Of a stretch of 64,000 nt of DNA, positions 26,243 through 38,056 are shown one piece after another. Source of the stretch: Sphaerisporangium cinnabarinum (GTDB lineage: Bacteria; Actinomycetota; Actinomycetes; Actinomycetales; Cellulomonadaceae); the NCBI GenBank assembly GCA_003052455.1, contig QAPD01000044.1, forward strand, positions 25,351 through 89,350. The letters run 5' to 3'. Position 1 is the first letter of the stretch. Each line of letters begins with the position of its first letter. A program made the position numbers and the translations under genes. The notes beneath the pieces were generated by a model, which saw only the letters and a program-made list of their open reading frames with translations, did no database searches and had not been told where the DNA came from.

Positions 26243-27979
26243 TCAGCGCAGCGACGGCGGGCCGGGGAACGGCCACCAGGTCACGCCCGGGTCCCCCGCG
26301 AGGAGCACGAGGGACACGATCGTGAGCACGAGTCCGAGGCCGGCGAGGACGAGCGTCCCGGTGCGTCCGGGCGCGAGCCGCGCCAGGGCGGTCCGGGTCC
26401 CGTACCGCGTGAGGTGGGTCAGCGGTCCGACCCAGGCCAGGGTCACCGCCGCGATCGCCGCGAGGCACAGCAGGACGGTCGTCACGACGGGCGCGTTGCC
26501 GCCGTCGGGGCCCTCGACGACGACCCACCGGTCGGACTCGAGGAGCCACCAGCCGGCCACGACGACGAGCACCGCGGCGCACGCCGCGACGAGGAGGGAC
26601 GGGAGCGCGCCGACGAGCGCGCGCACGACGTACCAGGGCGACGCCGCGACCGCGCGCACCGTGTCCCGGGACGAGACGCCGCGGCGCTCGCGCCGCGCGT
26701 GCAGCGACTCGGTCGTCACGCCGACGACGCGCGCGAGCACGACGAGCACCGACAGCACGACGAACGCCACGCCGGGGTACGTCGCGCCGAGCAGCACGAG
26801 CGGCACGGCGAGCAGGAGCAGCGCGGTGCGCCGCGCGGCGGGCACGGGGCGCACGTAGAGCGGTTCACCGTCCTCACCGAGGGGCGGGGCGCCGAGGTCG
26901 TCCATGAGGTCGCGCCCGACGGGGACGGCCATCGTGCGGCCGTCGTTGACCTGCGCCTGCGACGTGGGCAGGGGCGGGGGCACGACCTGGGCCTGGCCGG
27001 TCCACGCGGACGCACCCGTCCACTGTGCTCCGGTGCCGCCGGGCACGACGGCGACGGGCGGCACCACCTGCGTCGGCCCGGTGGGCGGTGCGACCACCTG
27101 GGTCGCGGGCGCGGCGTCGCCGGTGTCGGCCGCGTGCCGCAGGGCGGCCACGACCTCCGTCGGCCCGAGGCGCTGCGCCGGGTCGGCGTGCAGCGCACGC
27201 CCGATCGCGTGCGCCGTGACGGGCCCGAGGCCCGCGAGGTCGGGGCGTCCGCTGCGCGCGCGGGCGAGCACGACGTCCGTCGGCCGCACGCCGAACGGCG
27301 CCCGGCCGGTCGCGGCGTAGGCGAGCAGGGCCGCCCAGCCCCACCAGTCGGTGTCGACGCTCGGGGCCGCGCCCTCGAGCAGCTCCGGCGCCAGGTACCC
27401 CGGGGTGCCCATGACGAGGCCCGTGGACGTGACGCGCGCGTCCTCGAGCCCCTGGGCGATGCCGAAGTCGATGAGCACGGGGCCCCGCGAGGACACCATG
27501 ACGTTGCTCGGCTTGAGGTCGCGGTGCACGACGCCGGCCGCGTGCACGGCCTCGAGGGCGGCGGCGAGCTGGTCGGCGAGCTCGTAGAGGTCCCACGCGT
27601 CGAGCGGTCCGCCCTCGGCGATCTCGTCCTCGAGCGTGGGGCCGTCGACGAGCTCGGTGACGATGAACGCGTCCGGGCCGTCGAGCTCGACGTCGAGGAT
27701 CTGCGCGACCGCCGGGTGCCGCAGGCGCTGGAGGGCGCGGGCCTCGCGGCGCAGCCGCTCGCGGCCCTGCGCGGCGGCGTCGAGGTCGACGTGCGCGTGG
27801 AGGAGCTTGATCGCGACGAGGTTGCCGCCGCCGTCGTGGGCGCTGTGGACGGTGCCCATGGCTCCGGACCCGAGCCGCGCGCCGATGTGGTAGCCCCCGA
27901 CCTCGCTGCCGGGGGCGGGTCCGCGTGACGGCCCCCCGGCGACGTTCCGCGCCTCGACGCGCTGCGTGGGCTCCTCCAT
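26243..27979 (-). CDS. Serine/threonine protein kinase with C-terminal membrane domain
   Basis: 578 aa. Kinase domain about 30-290: glycine loop LGSGAMGTVH (36-45), VAIK with Lys58, catalytic HRDLKPSN with Asp154, DFG at 171-173 and GTPGYLAPE at 191-199, so it should be active. A Pro/Thr/Gln/Val-rich linker follows (about 300-400). Instead of the single helix and PASTA repeats of PknB, the C-terminus has about five hydrophobic helices (roughly 415-575). Start ATG 27979: on the minus strand TACCTT lies 6 nt before it, suggesting a leaderless mRNA. It diverges from otsA; a regulatory link is not shown. Confidence 0.9.
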   Translation of the reverse strand: MEEPTQRVEARNVAGGPSRGPAPGSEVGGYHIGARLGSGAMGTVHSAHDGGGNLVAIKLLHAHVDLDAAAQGRERLRREARALQRLRHPAVAQILDVELDGPDAFIVTELVDGPTLEDEIAEGGPLDAWDLYELADQLAAALEAVHAAGVVHRDLKPSNVMVSSRGPVLIDFGIAQGLEDARVTSTGLVMGTPGYLAPELLEGAAPSVDTDWWGWAALLAYAATGRAPFGVRPTDVVLARARSGRPDLAGLGPVTAHAIGRALHADPAQRLGPTEVVAALRHAADTGDAAPATQVVAPPTGPTQVVPPVAVVPGGTGAQWTGASAWTGQAQVVPPPLPTSQAQVNDGRTMAVPVGRDLMDDLGAPPLGEDGEPLYVRPVPAARRTALLLLAVPLVLLGATYPGVAFVVLSVLVVLARVVGVTTESLHARRERRGVSSRDTVRAVAASPWYVVRALVGALPSLLVAACAAVLVVVAGWWLLESDRWVVVEGPDGGNAPVVTTVLLCLAAIAAVTLAWVGPLTHLTRYGTRTALARLAPGRTGTLVLAGLGLVLTIVSLVLLAGDPGVTWWPFPGPPSLR

Positions 27980-28116
27980 GGTGACAAGGTAGCGGCAGTG
28001 GACGGGCCGGCGCTGGAGGGTGCCGCCCCGACGGGCCCGGTGGGCGACCCGGCCCGGGGCGGCGTCCGGCACCCGACCGGCACCGGACAACCCGTCCATG
28101 CGCCCGACGAGCGGAC

Positions 28117-28122
28117 TACCCT
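28117..28122 (+). promoter_or_regulatory. Putative -10 box (TACCCT) of otsA-otsB
   Basis: TACCCT precedes the otsA start by 43 bp and would give a leader of about 37 nt containing the AAGGAGAGG ribosome site at 28153-28161. Confidence 0.4.
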
Positions 28123-28165
28123 GGGCCGCCCAGGCGCGATTCATCGAAGCTCAAGGAGAGGTCCA

Positions 28166-29694
<1,529 letters not shown>

Positions 29695-29698
<4 letters not shown>

Positions 29699-30549
29699 CC
29701 GCGTCGCACCACCCGGCACCGCTGCCCGGACCTGTCGCCGAGGCCGTGCGCGCTTTCGCGGCGGACCCGGACGGCGCACCGGCCGCACGGCTCGTCGCGC
29801 TCGACTTCGACGGCACGCTCTCGCCGCTCGTCGACGACCCGCTCACCGCGCGCATGGCGCCGTCGGCGCGGGCCGCCGTCGACCGGCTGGCGGCCGCGCT
29901 CGTCGGCACGACGACGCGCCTCGCGCTCGTCTCGGGCCGCAACCTCGCGGACCTCGCCGAGCGCAGCGAGCCGCCCGTCGGCACGTACCTCGTGGGCAGC
30001 CACGGTGCCGAGACCGGGCACGTGACCGAGGACGGGCTCGACGCCGTCCCGCTCGACCTCACGCCGGAGCAGGCCGACCACCTCGCCGCCCTGCGCGCGG
30101 GCCTGGCCGACGCCGTCGCGGGGCGCGAGGGCGCGTGGGTGCAGGAGAAGCCGAGCGCCGCCGTCCTGCACACGCGGCTCGCCTCGGCGGCGGACACGCA
30201 GGCCGCGGAAGACCTGGCCGACGCGGTGGCCGAGCGGCTCGGGCTGCACGCGATGCACGGGAAGGACGTCGTCGAGGTCGCGGTCGTCGAGACGTCGAAG
30301 GGCGAGGCGGTGGACCGGCTGCGGGACGTCGTCGGCCAGGACGCCGGCTGCCCCGACGCGCGCACGCGCGTGCTCTACGCGGGCGACGACACGACCGACG
30401 AGACGGCGTTCGCCGTGCTCGGCCCGGGCGACCTGGGCGTCAAGGTGGGCGACGGCGACACGCTCGCCGCGCAGCGCGTGCCCGACGCCGACGGGCTCGC
30501 CGCGGTGCTCGACCTCCTCGCCGACCTCCTGGAGCGCCGGGAGGCCTGA
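29695..30549 (+). CDS. otsB: Trehalose-6-phosphate phosphatase
   Basis: 284 aa HAD-type phosphatase that completes trehalose synthesis. Motif I LDFDGTLSPL holds the nucleophile Asp (DFDGT at 37-41), LVSGRNLADL gives motif II, GKDVVEV the cap-side Lys, and YAGDDTTDE near 225 motif IV. GTG 29695 overlaps the otsA stop, so translation is coupled. A strong hairpin follows. Confidence 0.95.
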
Positions 30550-30555
30550 CCTCGA

Positions 30556-30589
30556 CGGGGTCCGCCGGGCGCCCGCCCGGCGGGCCCCG
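30556..30589 (+). terminator. otsA-otsB terminator
   Basis: Arms GGGGTCCGCCGGGC (30557-30570) and GCCCGGCGGGCCCC (30575-30588) pair with a single T-G wobble around a 4-nt loop, starting 7 bp after the otsB stop. Confidence 0.75.
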
Positions 30590-30653
30590 CCGCCCGCACC
30601 GAACCGCTACCGGATCGTGACCGACGCTGTGACGAAGCACTCAGGACCGGGAG

Positions 30654-30815
30654 TAGGATCGGGTCACGATGACGTCGGGTCCCCTGCCCGTTCCGGAGGG
30701 GGTCCGACTTCTTCTGTGTCGTCGAAGACACGCTCGTCCGCCATCGCGAACAGCTACGTCGACGTGGCACGTCACTGCACAACGGATCGTCCGGCACGTA
30801 CCTGCCGGTGGAGGG
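30654..30815 (+). promoter_or_regulatory. msiK promoter and structured leader
   Basis: TAGGAT at 30654-30659 would give a leader of about 160 nt. It contains a palindrome GACGTGGCACGTC (30761-30773) and a perfect hairpin CCGGCA/TGCCGG (30791-30808) that ends one base before the GGAGGG ribosome site (30810-30815). The hairpin could limit ribosome access; the palindrome may be an operator. Confidence 0.45.
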
Positions 30816-30826
30816 ATGTACCAGTC

Positions 30827-31951
<1,125 letters not shown>

Positions 31952-31965
31952 CACCCCGCACCACC

Positions 31966-32008
31966 GCCGCAGGGCGGGTCCTCCCCACGGGAGGGCCCGC
32001 CCTGCGGC
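31966..32008 (+). terminator. msiK terminator
   Basis: 20-bp arms (31966-31985 and 31989-32008) pair with one T-G wobble around a 3-nt loop, 14 bp after the stop. Confidence 0.85.
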
Positions 32009-32080
32009 GTTCCGGGGACCGCCCTCGTCCACGACGTTCCCGGGGAACGCCGTCGTCCGCGACCGACGGCGCGCGCGCTC

Positions 32081-32170
32081 TTGACACCGCCATGGGTGAC
32101 CCGAAGACTGCTTTTGCACACGCGACGTCAGAAGTCGCATGCTCGTCACCCAAATCGACAACGCTGTCAA
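32081..32170 (+). promoter_or_regulatory. Promoter and possible LacI-type operator of the TIM-barrel gene
   Basis: TTGACA (32081-32086), 17 nt, AAGACT (32104-32109). Downstream lie an inverted repeat GCGAC/GTCGC with 7-nt spacer (32122-32138) and GACAACGCTGTC (32157-32168), which resembles LacI-family sugar operators. The start codon follows at 32181. Confidence 0.5.
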
Positions 32171-32180
32171 TTGGAGCCTC

Positions 32181-33857
32181 ATGCAGATCCCGCACCTCTC
32201 CTCGCGCGCCCGGCGCCTCGGCGCGGCGCTGGCGGGCGGCGCCCTCGTCGCGACCGCGCTCGCCGCCGCGCCGGCCGTGGCGGTCCCCGCCGTCGCGCCG
32301 CCGTCCGCCGGCCCGTCGACCACCGCGGCGCCCGTCACGTGCGACGCCGACGACGGCCTTCCCGACTCCAAGATCTCGATCCAGCTCTACACGCACGTGG
32401 GCGAGCTCGGCGGCTCCGGGACGCCGTCCCCCGAGACGCTCGACCGCGTGCTCGGCGAGGTGGCCGCTGCGGGGTTCACCAACGTGGAGCCGTACAACCA
32501 GCCCTACGCGATGCCGGTCGACGACTACCGGGCGATCCTCGACCGGCACGGCCTCCAGGTGTCGTCGAGCCACGGCAGCACGGACCGGGCCTCGTGGCCC
32601 GAGACGGTCGCGTACGCCGTCGCGCTGGGCCAGGACTACATCGGGACCGGCGGCATGGCGGGCGGCTACGGCACCTACGACGAGGCCGTCGCGACCGCGG
32701 CGTACGTGAACGAGCTCGGGCGGTACGCGCACGACAACGGCGCGAACAAGATCGTGCTGCACAACCACCAGAGCGAGTTCACCACGCGGTACACCCACCC
32801 CGAGACGGGCGAGACGGTGAGCGCGTGGGAGGTCATCGAGGAGAACACCGACCCGCGCTACGTCACGTTCGAGCTCGACGTGGGCTGGGCCGCCGACGCC
32901 GGCCTCGACGTCCCGGCGTGGATCGAGGAGCACGGGGACCGCATCGAGCTGCTCCACATCAAGGACGCCGTGAACGTCGACGCGCCGGGCGACATGCGGC
33001 AGGTCGCGCTCGGCCGCGGCGAGCTCGACCTCCCGGCGATCATCGCCGCGGCCGAGCCCTACGTCGAGTACTTCACCTACGAGTGGGACTGGGCGCCGTC
33101 GTTCGAGACCTCCGCGGAGTCCTACCGGTACCTGCGCTGCTACCAGTCCGACGACGGGGGCGGCGAGGAGGACGAGGACTCGCTCGCCCTGGGCCGGCCC
33201 GTGACGGCCTCCAGCATCGACGAGGCCGGCCACGAGCCGGAGAAGGCGGTCGACGGCAACGCCGGGACCCGCTGGAGCAGCGCGTGGAGCGAGCCCGAGT
33301 GGATCGCGGTCGACCTCGGCGCGAGCTACGACCTGAGCCGCGTCGTCGTCGACTGGGAGACCGCCTACGGGTCGGGCTACGAGATCCAGACGTCGCCCGA
33401 CGGCGAGACCTGGACCACCGTCCGCACCGTCACGGACGGCGACGGCGGGTTCGACGACCTGGCGATCACCGGGACCGGGCAGCACGTGCGGCTCTACCTC
33501 ACCGAGCGCGCGACGCAGTGGGGCTTCTCCCTCTACGAGCTCGAGGTCTACGGCGCACCGGCCGGGCAGCTCGACCTCGACGTCGAGGTGCAGGCGCGCT
33601 GCCTCGCCGGCCAGGCGTACGTCGCCGTCCGGGCGACGAACGGCGAGGACCAGCCCGTCGACGTGACGCTCGCGACGCCGTACGGCACCCGCGAGGTCGC
33701 CGACGTCGCCCCGGGCGCGAACGCGTACCAGTCGTTCGCGGTGCGCTCCACCTCCGTCGGGAGCGGGACCGTGACCGTCACGGGCACCGCGACGGTCGAC
33801 GGCGAGGACGTCACGTCGGCGTCCGACGTCGACCACGACGCGCTCGACTGCGCCTGA
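32181..33857 (+). CDS. Secreted sugar-isomerase-like TIM barrel with F5/8-type C domain
   Basis: 558 aa from ATG 32181 (GGAG upstream). Signal peptide 1-38 with twin-Arg-like RARRLG and core LAGGALVATALAAA. Residues about 63-320 form a xylose isomerase-like/AP-endonuclease-2-like barrel: KISIQLYTHVG, NVEPYNQPYAM, KIVLHNHQSEF, VTFELDVGWAADAG and IELLHIKDAV, with Glu, His and Asp suited to metal binding. An acidic linker (about 325-335) leads to a discoidin/F5-8C (CBM32-like) domain (about 338-465) with EKAVDGNAGTRWSS, then a C-terminal beta domain of about 90 residues. It is probably an extracellular sugar-active enzyme; reaction unknown. Operator-like sites upstream suggest carbohydrate control. 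Confidence 0.85.
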   Translation: MQIPHLSSRARRLGAALAGGALVATALAAAPAVAVPAVAPPSAGPSTTAAPVTCDADDGLPDSKISIQLYTHVGELGGSGTPSPETLDRVLGEVAAAGFTNVEPYNQPYAMPVDDYRAILDRHGLQVSSSHGSTDRASWPETVAYAVALGQDYIGTGGMAGGYGTYDEAVATAAYVNELGRYAHDNGANKIVLHNHQSEFTTRYTHPETGETVSAWEVIEENTDPRYVTFELDVGWAADAGLDVPAWIEEHGDRIELLHIKDAVNVDAPGDMRQVALGRGELDLPAIIAAAEPYVEYFTYEWDWAPSFETSAESYRYLRCYQSDDGGGEEDEDSLALGRPVTASSIDEAGHEPEKAVDGNAGTRWSSAWSEPEWIAVDLGASYDLSRVVVDWETAYGSGYEIQTSPDGETWTTVRTVTDGDGGFDDLAITGTGQHVRLYLTERATQWGFSLYELEVYGAPAGQLDLDVEVQARCLAGQAYVAVRATNGEDQPVDVTLATPYGTREVADVAPGANAYQSFAVRSTSVGSGTVTVTGTATVDGEDVTSASDVDHDALDCA

Positions 33858-33878
33858 CCTCCTGCCGGTCCCCGCTGC

Positions 33879-33913
33879 GGGGCGGGTCCGACCCCACGGG
33901 CCGGACCCGCCCC
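33879..33913 (+). terminator. Terminator after the TIM-barrel gene
   Basis: Perfect 12-bp arms GGGGCGGGTCCG and CGGACCCGCCCC with an 11-nt loop, 21 bp after the stop. Confidence 0.75.
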
Positions 33914-33979
33914 GTCGCTCGCGCAGGCGCCGGCGGACGCACCGCGACCGCCGGGCGCACGACCATGGACAATGGACCC

Positions 33980-35230
33980 GTGACGGTGCACAACCTGCAG
34001 ATCACCGCGTCGGCCCCCGACCCGGCGCTCCTCGACCTGCCCTGGGACGTCCCGCTCGAGGAGTGGCCGGCGGAGACGCTCGCCGCCCTCCCCCGCGGCA
34101 TCTCGCGGCACATCGTGCGGTTCGTCCGCCTCTCCGGGCGGGTGATCGCGATCAAGGAGATCGGCGAGACGGTCGCATACCGCGAGTACGAGCTGCTCCG
34201 GCAGCTCCGTCGGCTCGAGGTGCCGAGCGTCGTCCCCGTGGGCGTCATCACCGGGCGACAGGACGCGCACGGCGAGCGGCTCGAGGCCGTGCTCATCACC
34301 GAGCACCTCCAGTTCTCGCTCCCCTACCGCGCGCTGTTCAGCCAGTCGCTGCGCCCGGACACCGCCACGCGCCTCATCGACGCGCTCGCCGTCCTCCTCG
34401 TGCGCCTGCACCTCGTGGGGTTCTACTGGGGTGACGTGTCGCTGTCGAACACGCTGTTCCGGCGCGACGCGGAGACGTTCGCCGCCTTCCTCGTGGACGC
34501 CGAGACGGGCGACCTGCACCGGGAGCTCTCCCCCGGGCAGCGCTCGTACGACGTCGACCTCGCGCGCACGAACATCATCGGCGAGCTCATGGACCTCGCC
34601 GCCGGCGAGCTGCTCGACGAGGACGTGGACGAGGTCGCGATCGGCGACGCGCTCGTCGCGCGCTACGAGGAGCTGTGGGAGGCCCTGACGACGTCCGAGT
34701 CGTTCGACGCGAACGAGCGGTGGCGCGTCGCGGCCCGCATCGAGCACCTCAACAACCTCGGCTTCGACGTCGACGAGCTCGCGATCACGACCGACATCGA
34801 CGGCACGACCGTGCAGATCCAGCCGAAGGTCGTCGACGCGGGGCACCACTCACGACGCCTGCTGCGCCTCACCGGCCTCGACGTGCAGGAGAACCAGGCC
34901 CGCCGTCTGCTCAACGACCTGGACTCGTTCCGGGCGGCGGCCGAGCGGCAGAACGACGACGAGGAGTTCGTCGCGCACGACTGGCTGAGCGGCGTGTTCG
35001 AGCCCACGATCCAGGCCGTGCCGCGGAACCTGCGCCGCAAGCTCGAGCCGGCGCAGCTGTTCCACGAGATCCTCGACCACCGCTGGTTCATCTCGGAGCG
35101 CGCCGGTCGCGACGTGCCGATGGCGGAGGCGACGCAGTCGTACGTGGAGAACGTCCTGCGCCACCGCCCGGACGAGAAGGCGATCCTCGGCCTCGCCCCG
35201 GGCGAGAAGGACCCCGAGTACTACGGCTGA
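33980..35230 (+). CDS. DUF4032 protein with lipopolysaccharide-kinase-like N-terminal fold
   Basis: 416 aa from GTG 33980; ATG 33965 is in frame but overlaps a -10-like GACAAT (33968-33973) that would make 33980 a leaderless start. The N-terminal half recalls WaaP/Kdo-kinase-like protein kinases: RVIAIKEIGE (Lys), YREYELLRQL (Glu), LVGFYWGDVSLSNTLFR (about 142-158, with the catalytic-loop-like Asp and Asn) and AFLVDAETGD (DFG-like). The C-terminal half is the actinobacterial DUF4032 domain with FHEILDHRWF. Substrate unknown. Similar in outline to other uncharacterised actinobacterial kinases. Confidence 0.85.
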   Translation: MTVHNLQITASAPDPALLDLPWDVPLEEWPAETLAALPRGISRHIVRFVRLSGRVIAIKEIGETVAYREYELLRQLRRLEVPSVVPVGVITGRQDAHGERLEAVLITEHLQFSLPYRALFSQSLRPDTATRLIDALAVLLVRLHLVGFYWGDVSLSNTLFRRDAETFAAFLVDAETGDLHRELSPGQRSYDVDLARTNIIGELMDLAAGELLDEDVDEVAIGDALVARYEELWEALTTSESFDANERWRVAARIEHLNNLGFDVDELAITTDIDGTTVQIQPKVVDAGHHSRRLLRLTGLDVQENQARRLLNDLDSFRAAAERQNDDEEFVAHDWLSGVFEPTIQAVPRNLRRKLEPAQLFHEILDHRWFISERAGRDVPMAEATQSYVENVLRHRPDEKAILGLAPGEKDPEYYG

Positions 35231-35238
35231 CGGACGAG

Positions 35239-35272
35239 GTCGCCCCGCCGGTCCAGGGACCGGCGGGGCGAC
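35239..35272. terminator. Bidirectional terminator between DUF4032 and rlmB genes
   Basis: Perfect 16-bp arms GTCGCCCCGCCGGTCC and its complement (35257-35272) with a 2-nt spacer, between convergent stops. Confidence 0.85.
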
Positions 35273-35298
35273 GCTCGTGACGGTGATGCGGCGGGTGG

Positions 35299-36318
35299 TC
35301 AGGCCTCGCGCCGCAGGCGCGCGACCTCGTAGAGCGAGATGCCCGTCGCGACGGCGGCGTTGAGCGACTCCGTGTCCGACCCGATGGGGATCGACGCGAC
35401 GACGTCGCACGCCTCGCGCACGAGGCGGGACAGACCCTTGCCCTCGGAGCCCGCGACGACGACGAGCGGCTCGGTCGCGAGCTGGAGGTCGCCGATCGCC
35501 GTGGTGCCGCCCGCGTCGAGCCCGACGACGAAGCACCCCGCCTTCTTCAGCTCGCCGAGCGCGCGCACGAGGTTGGTCGCCCGGGCCACCGGGACGCGCG
35601 CGGCAGCGCCGGCCGAGACCTTCCACGCGGACGCGGTGACGCCCGCGGCGCGGCGCTCGGGGACGAGGACGCCGTGCGCGCCGAACGCACCCGCGGAGCG
35701 GAGCACCGCGCCGAGGTTGCGCGGGTCCGTGACGCCGTCGAGCGCGACGACGAGCGGCGGCCGCCCGGACGCCTCGGCGGCGTCGAGCAGGTCGTCGACG
35801 TCCGCGTACTCGTACGGCGGCACCTTGATCGCGACGCCCTGGTGCACAGCCCCGTCGGTCAGGCGGTCGAGCTCGGGCTTGCCCACCTCGAGGAGGTCGT
35901 AGCCGCGGCCCGCGACGATGTCGACGATCTCGCGCGTGCGGTCGTCGGCGTCGAGGCGCGACGCGAGGTAGACCACCTCGACGGGGATGCGCGCGCGCAG
36001 CGCCTCCAGGACGGAGTTGCGGCCCGCGACGATCTCCTGGACCGACCCACGACCCTTGGGCCCGCCGCCGCGCGAGGCCCCGCCGCGCGACGTGCCGGCG
36101 CGCTCGGTGCCGCGCGCCGCGCCGCCGCGCCCGGTCGGCACGCGCTTCTCGTCGGCCACCTTGCGCTTGTGCGCCGCGTGGTAGACGCGATCCTCGGCCT
36201 TCGGGGTCGGCCCGCGGCCCTCGAGGCCCTTGCGCCGCTGCCCGCCGGAGCCGACGGTCGCACCCTTCTTGCTTCCGGGCTTGCGGGTCGCGCCGCGTCG
36301 TTGTGAGTTGCCAGCCAT
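35299..36318 (-). CDS. rlmB: 23S rRNA (guanosine-2'-O-)-methyltransferase RlmB (SpoU family)
   Basis: 339 aa. Residues 1-95 are a basic Gly/Arg/Lys-rich extension; about 96-170 is the SpoU substrate-binding domain (GRNSVLEALRA); the trefoil-knot SPOUT domain has motif 1 TDPRNLGAVLRSAGAFGAHG, motif 2 VAGSEGKGLSRLVREACD and motif 3 SLNAAVATGISLYEVARLR, giving the SAM site. It methylates G2251 (E. coli numbering) in the peptidyl-transferase P loop. The cysS gene lies just upstream in the same direction, as in other actinobacteria. Confidence 0.94.
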   Translation of the reverse strand: MAGNSQRRGATRKPGSKKGATVGSGGQRRKGLEGRGPTPKAEDRVYHAAHKRKVADEKRVPTGRGGAARGTERAGTSRGGASRGGGPKGRGSVQEIVAGRNSVLEALRARIPVEVVYLASRLDADDRTREIVDIVAGRGYDLLEVGKPELDRLTDGAVHQGVAIKVPPYEYADVDDLLDAAEASGRPPLVVALDGVTDPRNLGAVLRSAGAFGAHGVLVPERRAAGVTASAWKVSAGAAARVPVARATNLVRALGELKKAGCFVVGLDAGGTTAIGDLQLATEPLVVVAGSEGKGLSRLVREACDVVASIPIGSDTESLNAAVATGISLYEVARLRREA

Positions 36319-36428
36319 GGTGTACCGATCGTGTCGTCGTTCAGGTCAGTTCAGGTCAGTCCACGTCGGGTTCGACGCCCGGCGTGCGTGTCTCGCTCCT
36401 GGGTCCAGTGTCCCCCAGACACCTCGCC

Positions 36429-36509
36429 GAGGGAGAACCGTGGTCATCGCCAGGGTCTCCCTCGTGCTGCCGGAGCTCTACCTCGCGCTACCGGGGCTCT
36501 GCCTCGCGC
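36429..36509. repeat. Dispersed intergenic repeat, copy 1
   Basis: Between rlmB and cysS. It contains TGGTCATCGCCAGGG, then CTCTACCTCGCG and CTCTGCCTCGCG. A similar arrangement (TGGCCATGACCAGGG, then ATCTACCTCG, with GCGAGGTAGAGG just before) occurs at 59368-59472. Nothing else is seen in 36319-36546. Confidence 0.55.
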
Positions 36510-36546
36510 GTCGGAGGTCCGCTCCCGGGCGTCGGTCCGGTGGGCG

Positions 36547-37977
36547 TCAGGCGAGGGTCCAGCGCGCGCCGTCGGCCGAGTCCTCGACCGCGACGCCCGC
36601 CGCGGCGAGCCGGTCGCGGATCGCGTCGGCCGTCGCGAAGTCGCGCGACGCGCGCGCCTCGGCCCGGGCCGCGAGCTCCGCGCCGACGACGGCGTCGAGC
36701 ACCGCCGCGTAGCGCGAGTCGCCGCGGTCGGCCCACTGCGCGTCGCCCGGGTCGAGGCCGAGCACGTCGAGCATCGCGCGCACCGCCACGAGGTGGTGGC
36801 GCGCGACGGCGTCCGCGGCCGTCGTCCGGTCCGCGAGCGCCGCGTTGCCCGCGCGCAGGTGCTCGTGCACGACGGCGAGCGCCGCCGGCACGTTGAGGTC
36901 GTCGTCCATCGCCGCGGTGAAGGCGGTCGGGAGCTCGGCGTCGCGCACGTCGTCGACCTCGCCCACGCGCTCGGTCGCCCGCTCGACGAAGCCCGCCAGC
37001 CGCTCCCACGTCGCCTCGGCCTCGACGACCGTCGCCGGGGTCCACTCGAGCATCGAGCGGTACTGCACGGACGCGAGCGCGTAGCGCAGCACGGCGGGGC
37101 TCGTGGTCGCGAGGACCTCGCGCACGAGCAGCCCGTTGCCGAGCGACTTGCTCATCTTGGCGCCGCCCTGCGTGACCCACGCGCTGTGCAGCCAGTGCTG
37201 CGCGAACCCGTAGCCCGCGGCGCGCGACTGGGCCTGCTCGTTCTCGTGGTGGGGGAAGCGCAGGTCGAGGCCGCCCCCGTGGAGGTCGAACGTGTCGCCG
37301 AGGTAGCGGCGCGCCATGGCCGAGCACTCGAGGTGCCAGCCCGGCCGGCCGCGCCCGAACGGCGTGTCCCACGACGCGGTCTCCGGCTCGCCCGGCTTGG
37401 GGGCCTTCCAGAGCGCGAAGTCGCGCGGGTCGCGCTTGGCGGCGGCCTCCTCCGCGTCCGCGGGGACGTCGTCGGGCACGGGGTTGAGGTCCTCGAGGCG
37501 CTGGTTGGTGAGCGAGCCGTACTCGGGCCACGACCGCACGTCGAACCACACGTCGCCGGGGCCCGTGGTGTAGGCGTGGCCGCGCTCGACGAGCCGCTGC
37601 ATGAGCTCGACCATGTCCGGGACGTGGCCCGTCGCGCGCGGCTCGTACGTGGGGGGCAGGACGCCCAGGGCGTCGTACGCGGCGGTGAACGCACGCTCGT
37701 ACGTCGCGGCCCAGGCCCACCAGGGCTCGCCCGCGTCGGCCGACTTCGCGAGGATCTTGTCGTCGATGTCCGTGACGTTGCGGATGAGCGTCACCCGGGC
37801 CCCGCCGCGCCGGAGCCAGCGCACGAGGACGTCGAACGCGACGGCCGAGCGCATGTGCCCGATGTGGGGGGCGGCCTGCACGGTGGCGCCGCACAGGTAG
37901 ATGCCGACCTCGCCCGGGGTCAGGGGGACGAAGTCGCGCACGTCCCGCGTCGCGGTGTCGAACAGGCGAAGGGTCAC
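36547..37977 (-). CDS. cysS: Cysteine--tRNA ligase
   Basis: 476 aa class I synthetase from GTG 37977. Zinc ligand Cys29 in [13 protein letters not shown] at 38-41 (exact), the second zinc site in [28 protein letters not shown], and the KMSKS loop (exact KMSKSLGN, near 265). The C-terminal DALR-like helices end [16 protein letters not shown] lies 6 nt before the GTG on the minus strand, a leaderless candidate. The loss of the motif CTGCGPTVY in favour of [10 protein letters not shown], with a charge change before HIGH, is as in many actinobacteria. Confidence 0.95.
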   Translation of the reverse strand: MTLRLFDTATRDVRDFVPLTPGEVGIYLCGATVQAAPHIGHMRSAVAFDVLVRWLRRGGARVTLIRNVTDIDDKILAKSADAGEPWWAWAATYERAFTAAYDALGVLPPTYEPRATGHVPDMVELMQRLVERGHAYTTGPGDVWFDVRSWPEYGSLTNQRLEDLNPVPDDVPADAEEAAAKRDPRDFALWKAPKPGEPETASWDTPFGRGRPGWHLECSAMARRYLGDTFDLHGGGLDLRFPHHENEQAQSRAAGYGFAQHWLHSAWVTQGGAKMSKSLGNGLLVREVLATTSPAVLRYALASVQYRSMLEWTPATVVEAEATWERLAGFVERATERVGEVDDVRDAELPTAFTAAMDDDLNVPAALAVVHEHLRAGNAALADRTTAADAVARHHLVAVRAMLDVLGLDPGDAQWADRGDSRYAAVLDAVVGAELAARAEARASRDFATADAIRDRLAAAGVAVEDSADGARWTLA

Positions 37978-38056
37978 GCCGCAAGGGTACCGGGGACGCA
38001 CCGCCGCGGCCGAAGCGGCGCCGCCGGGACGACGGTCGGCCCGTCCCCCGCTCGCG

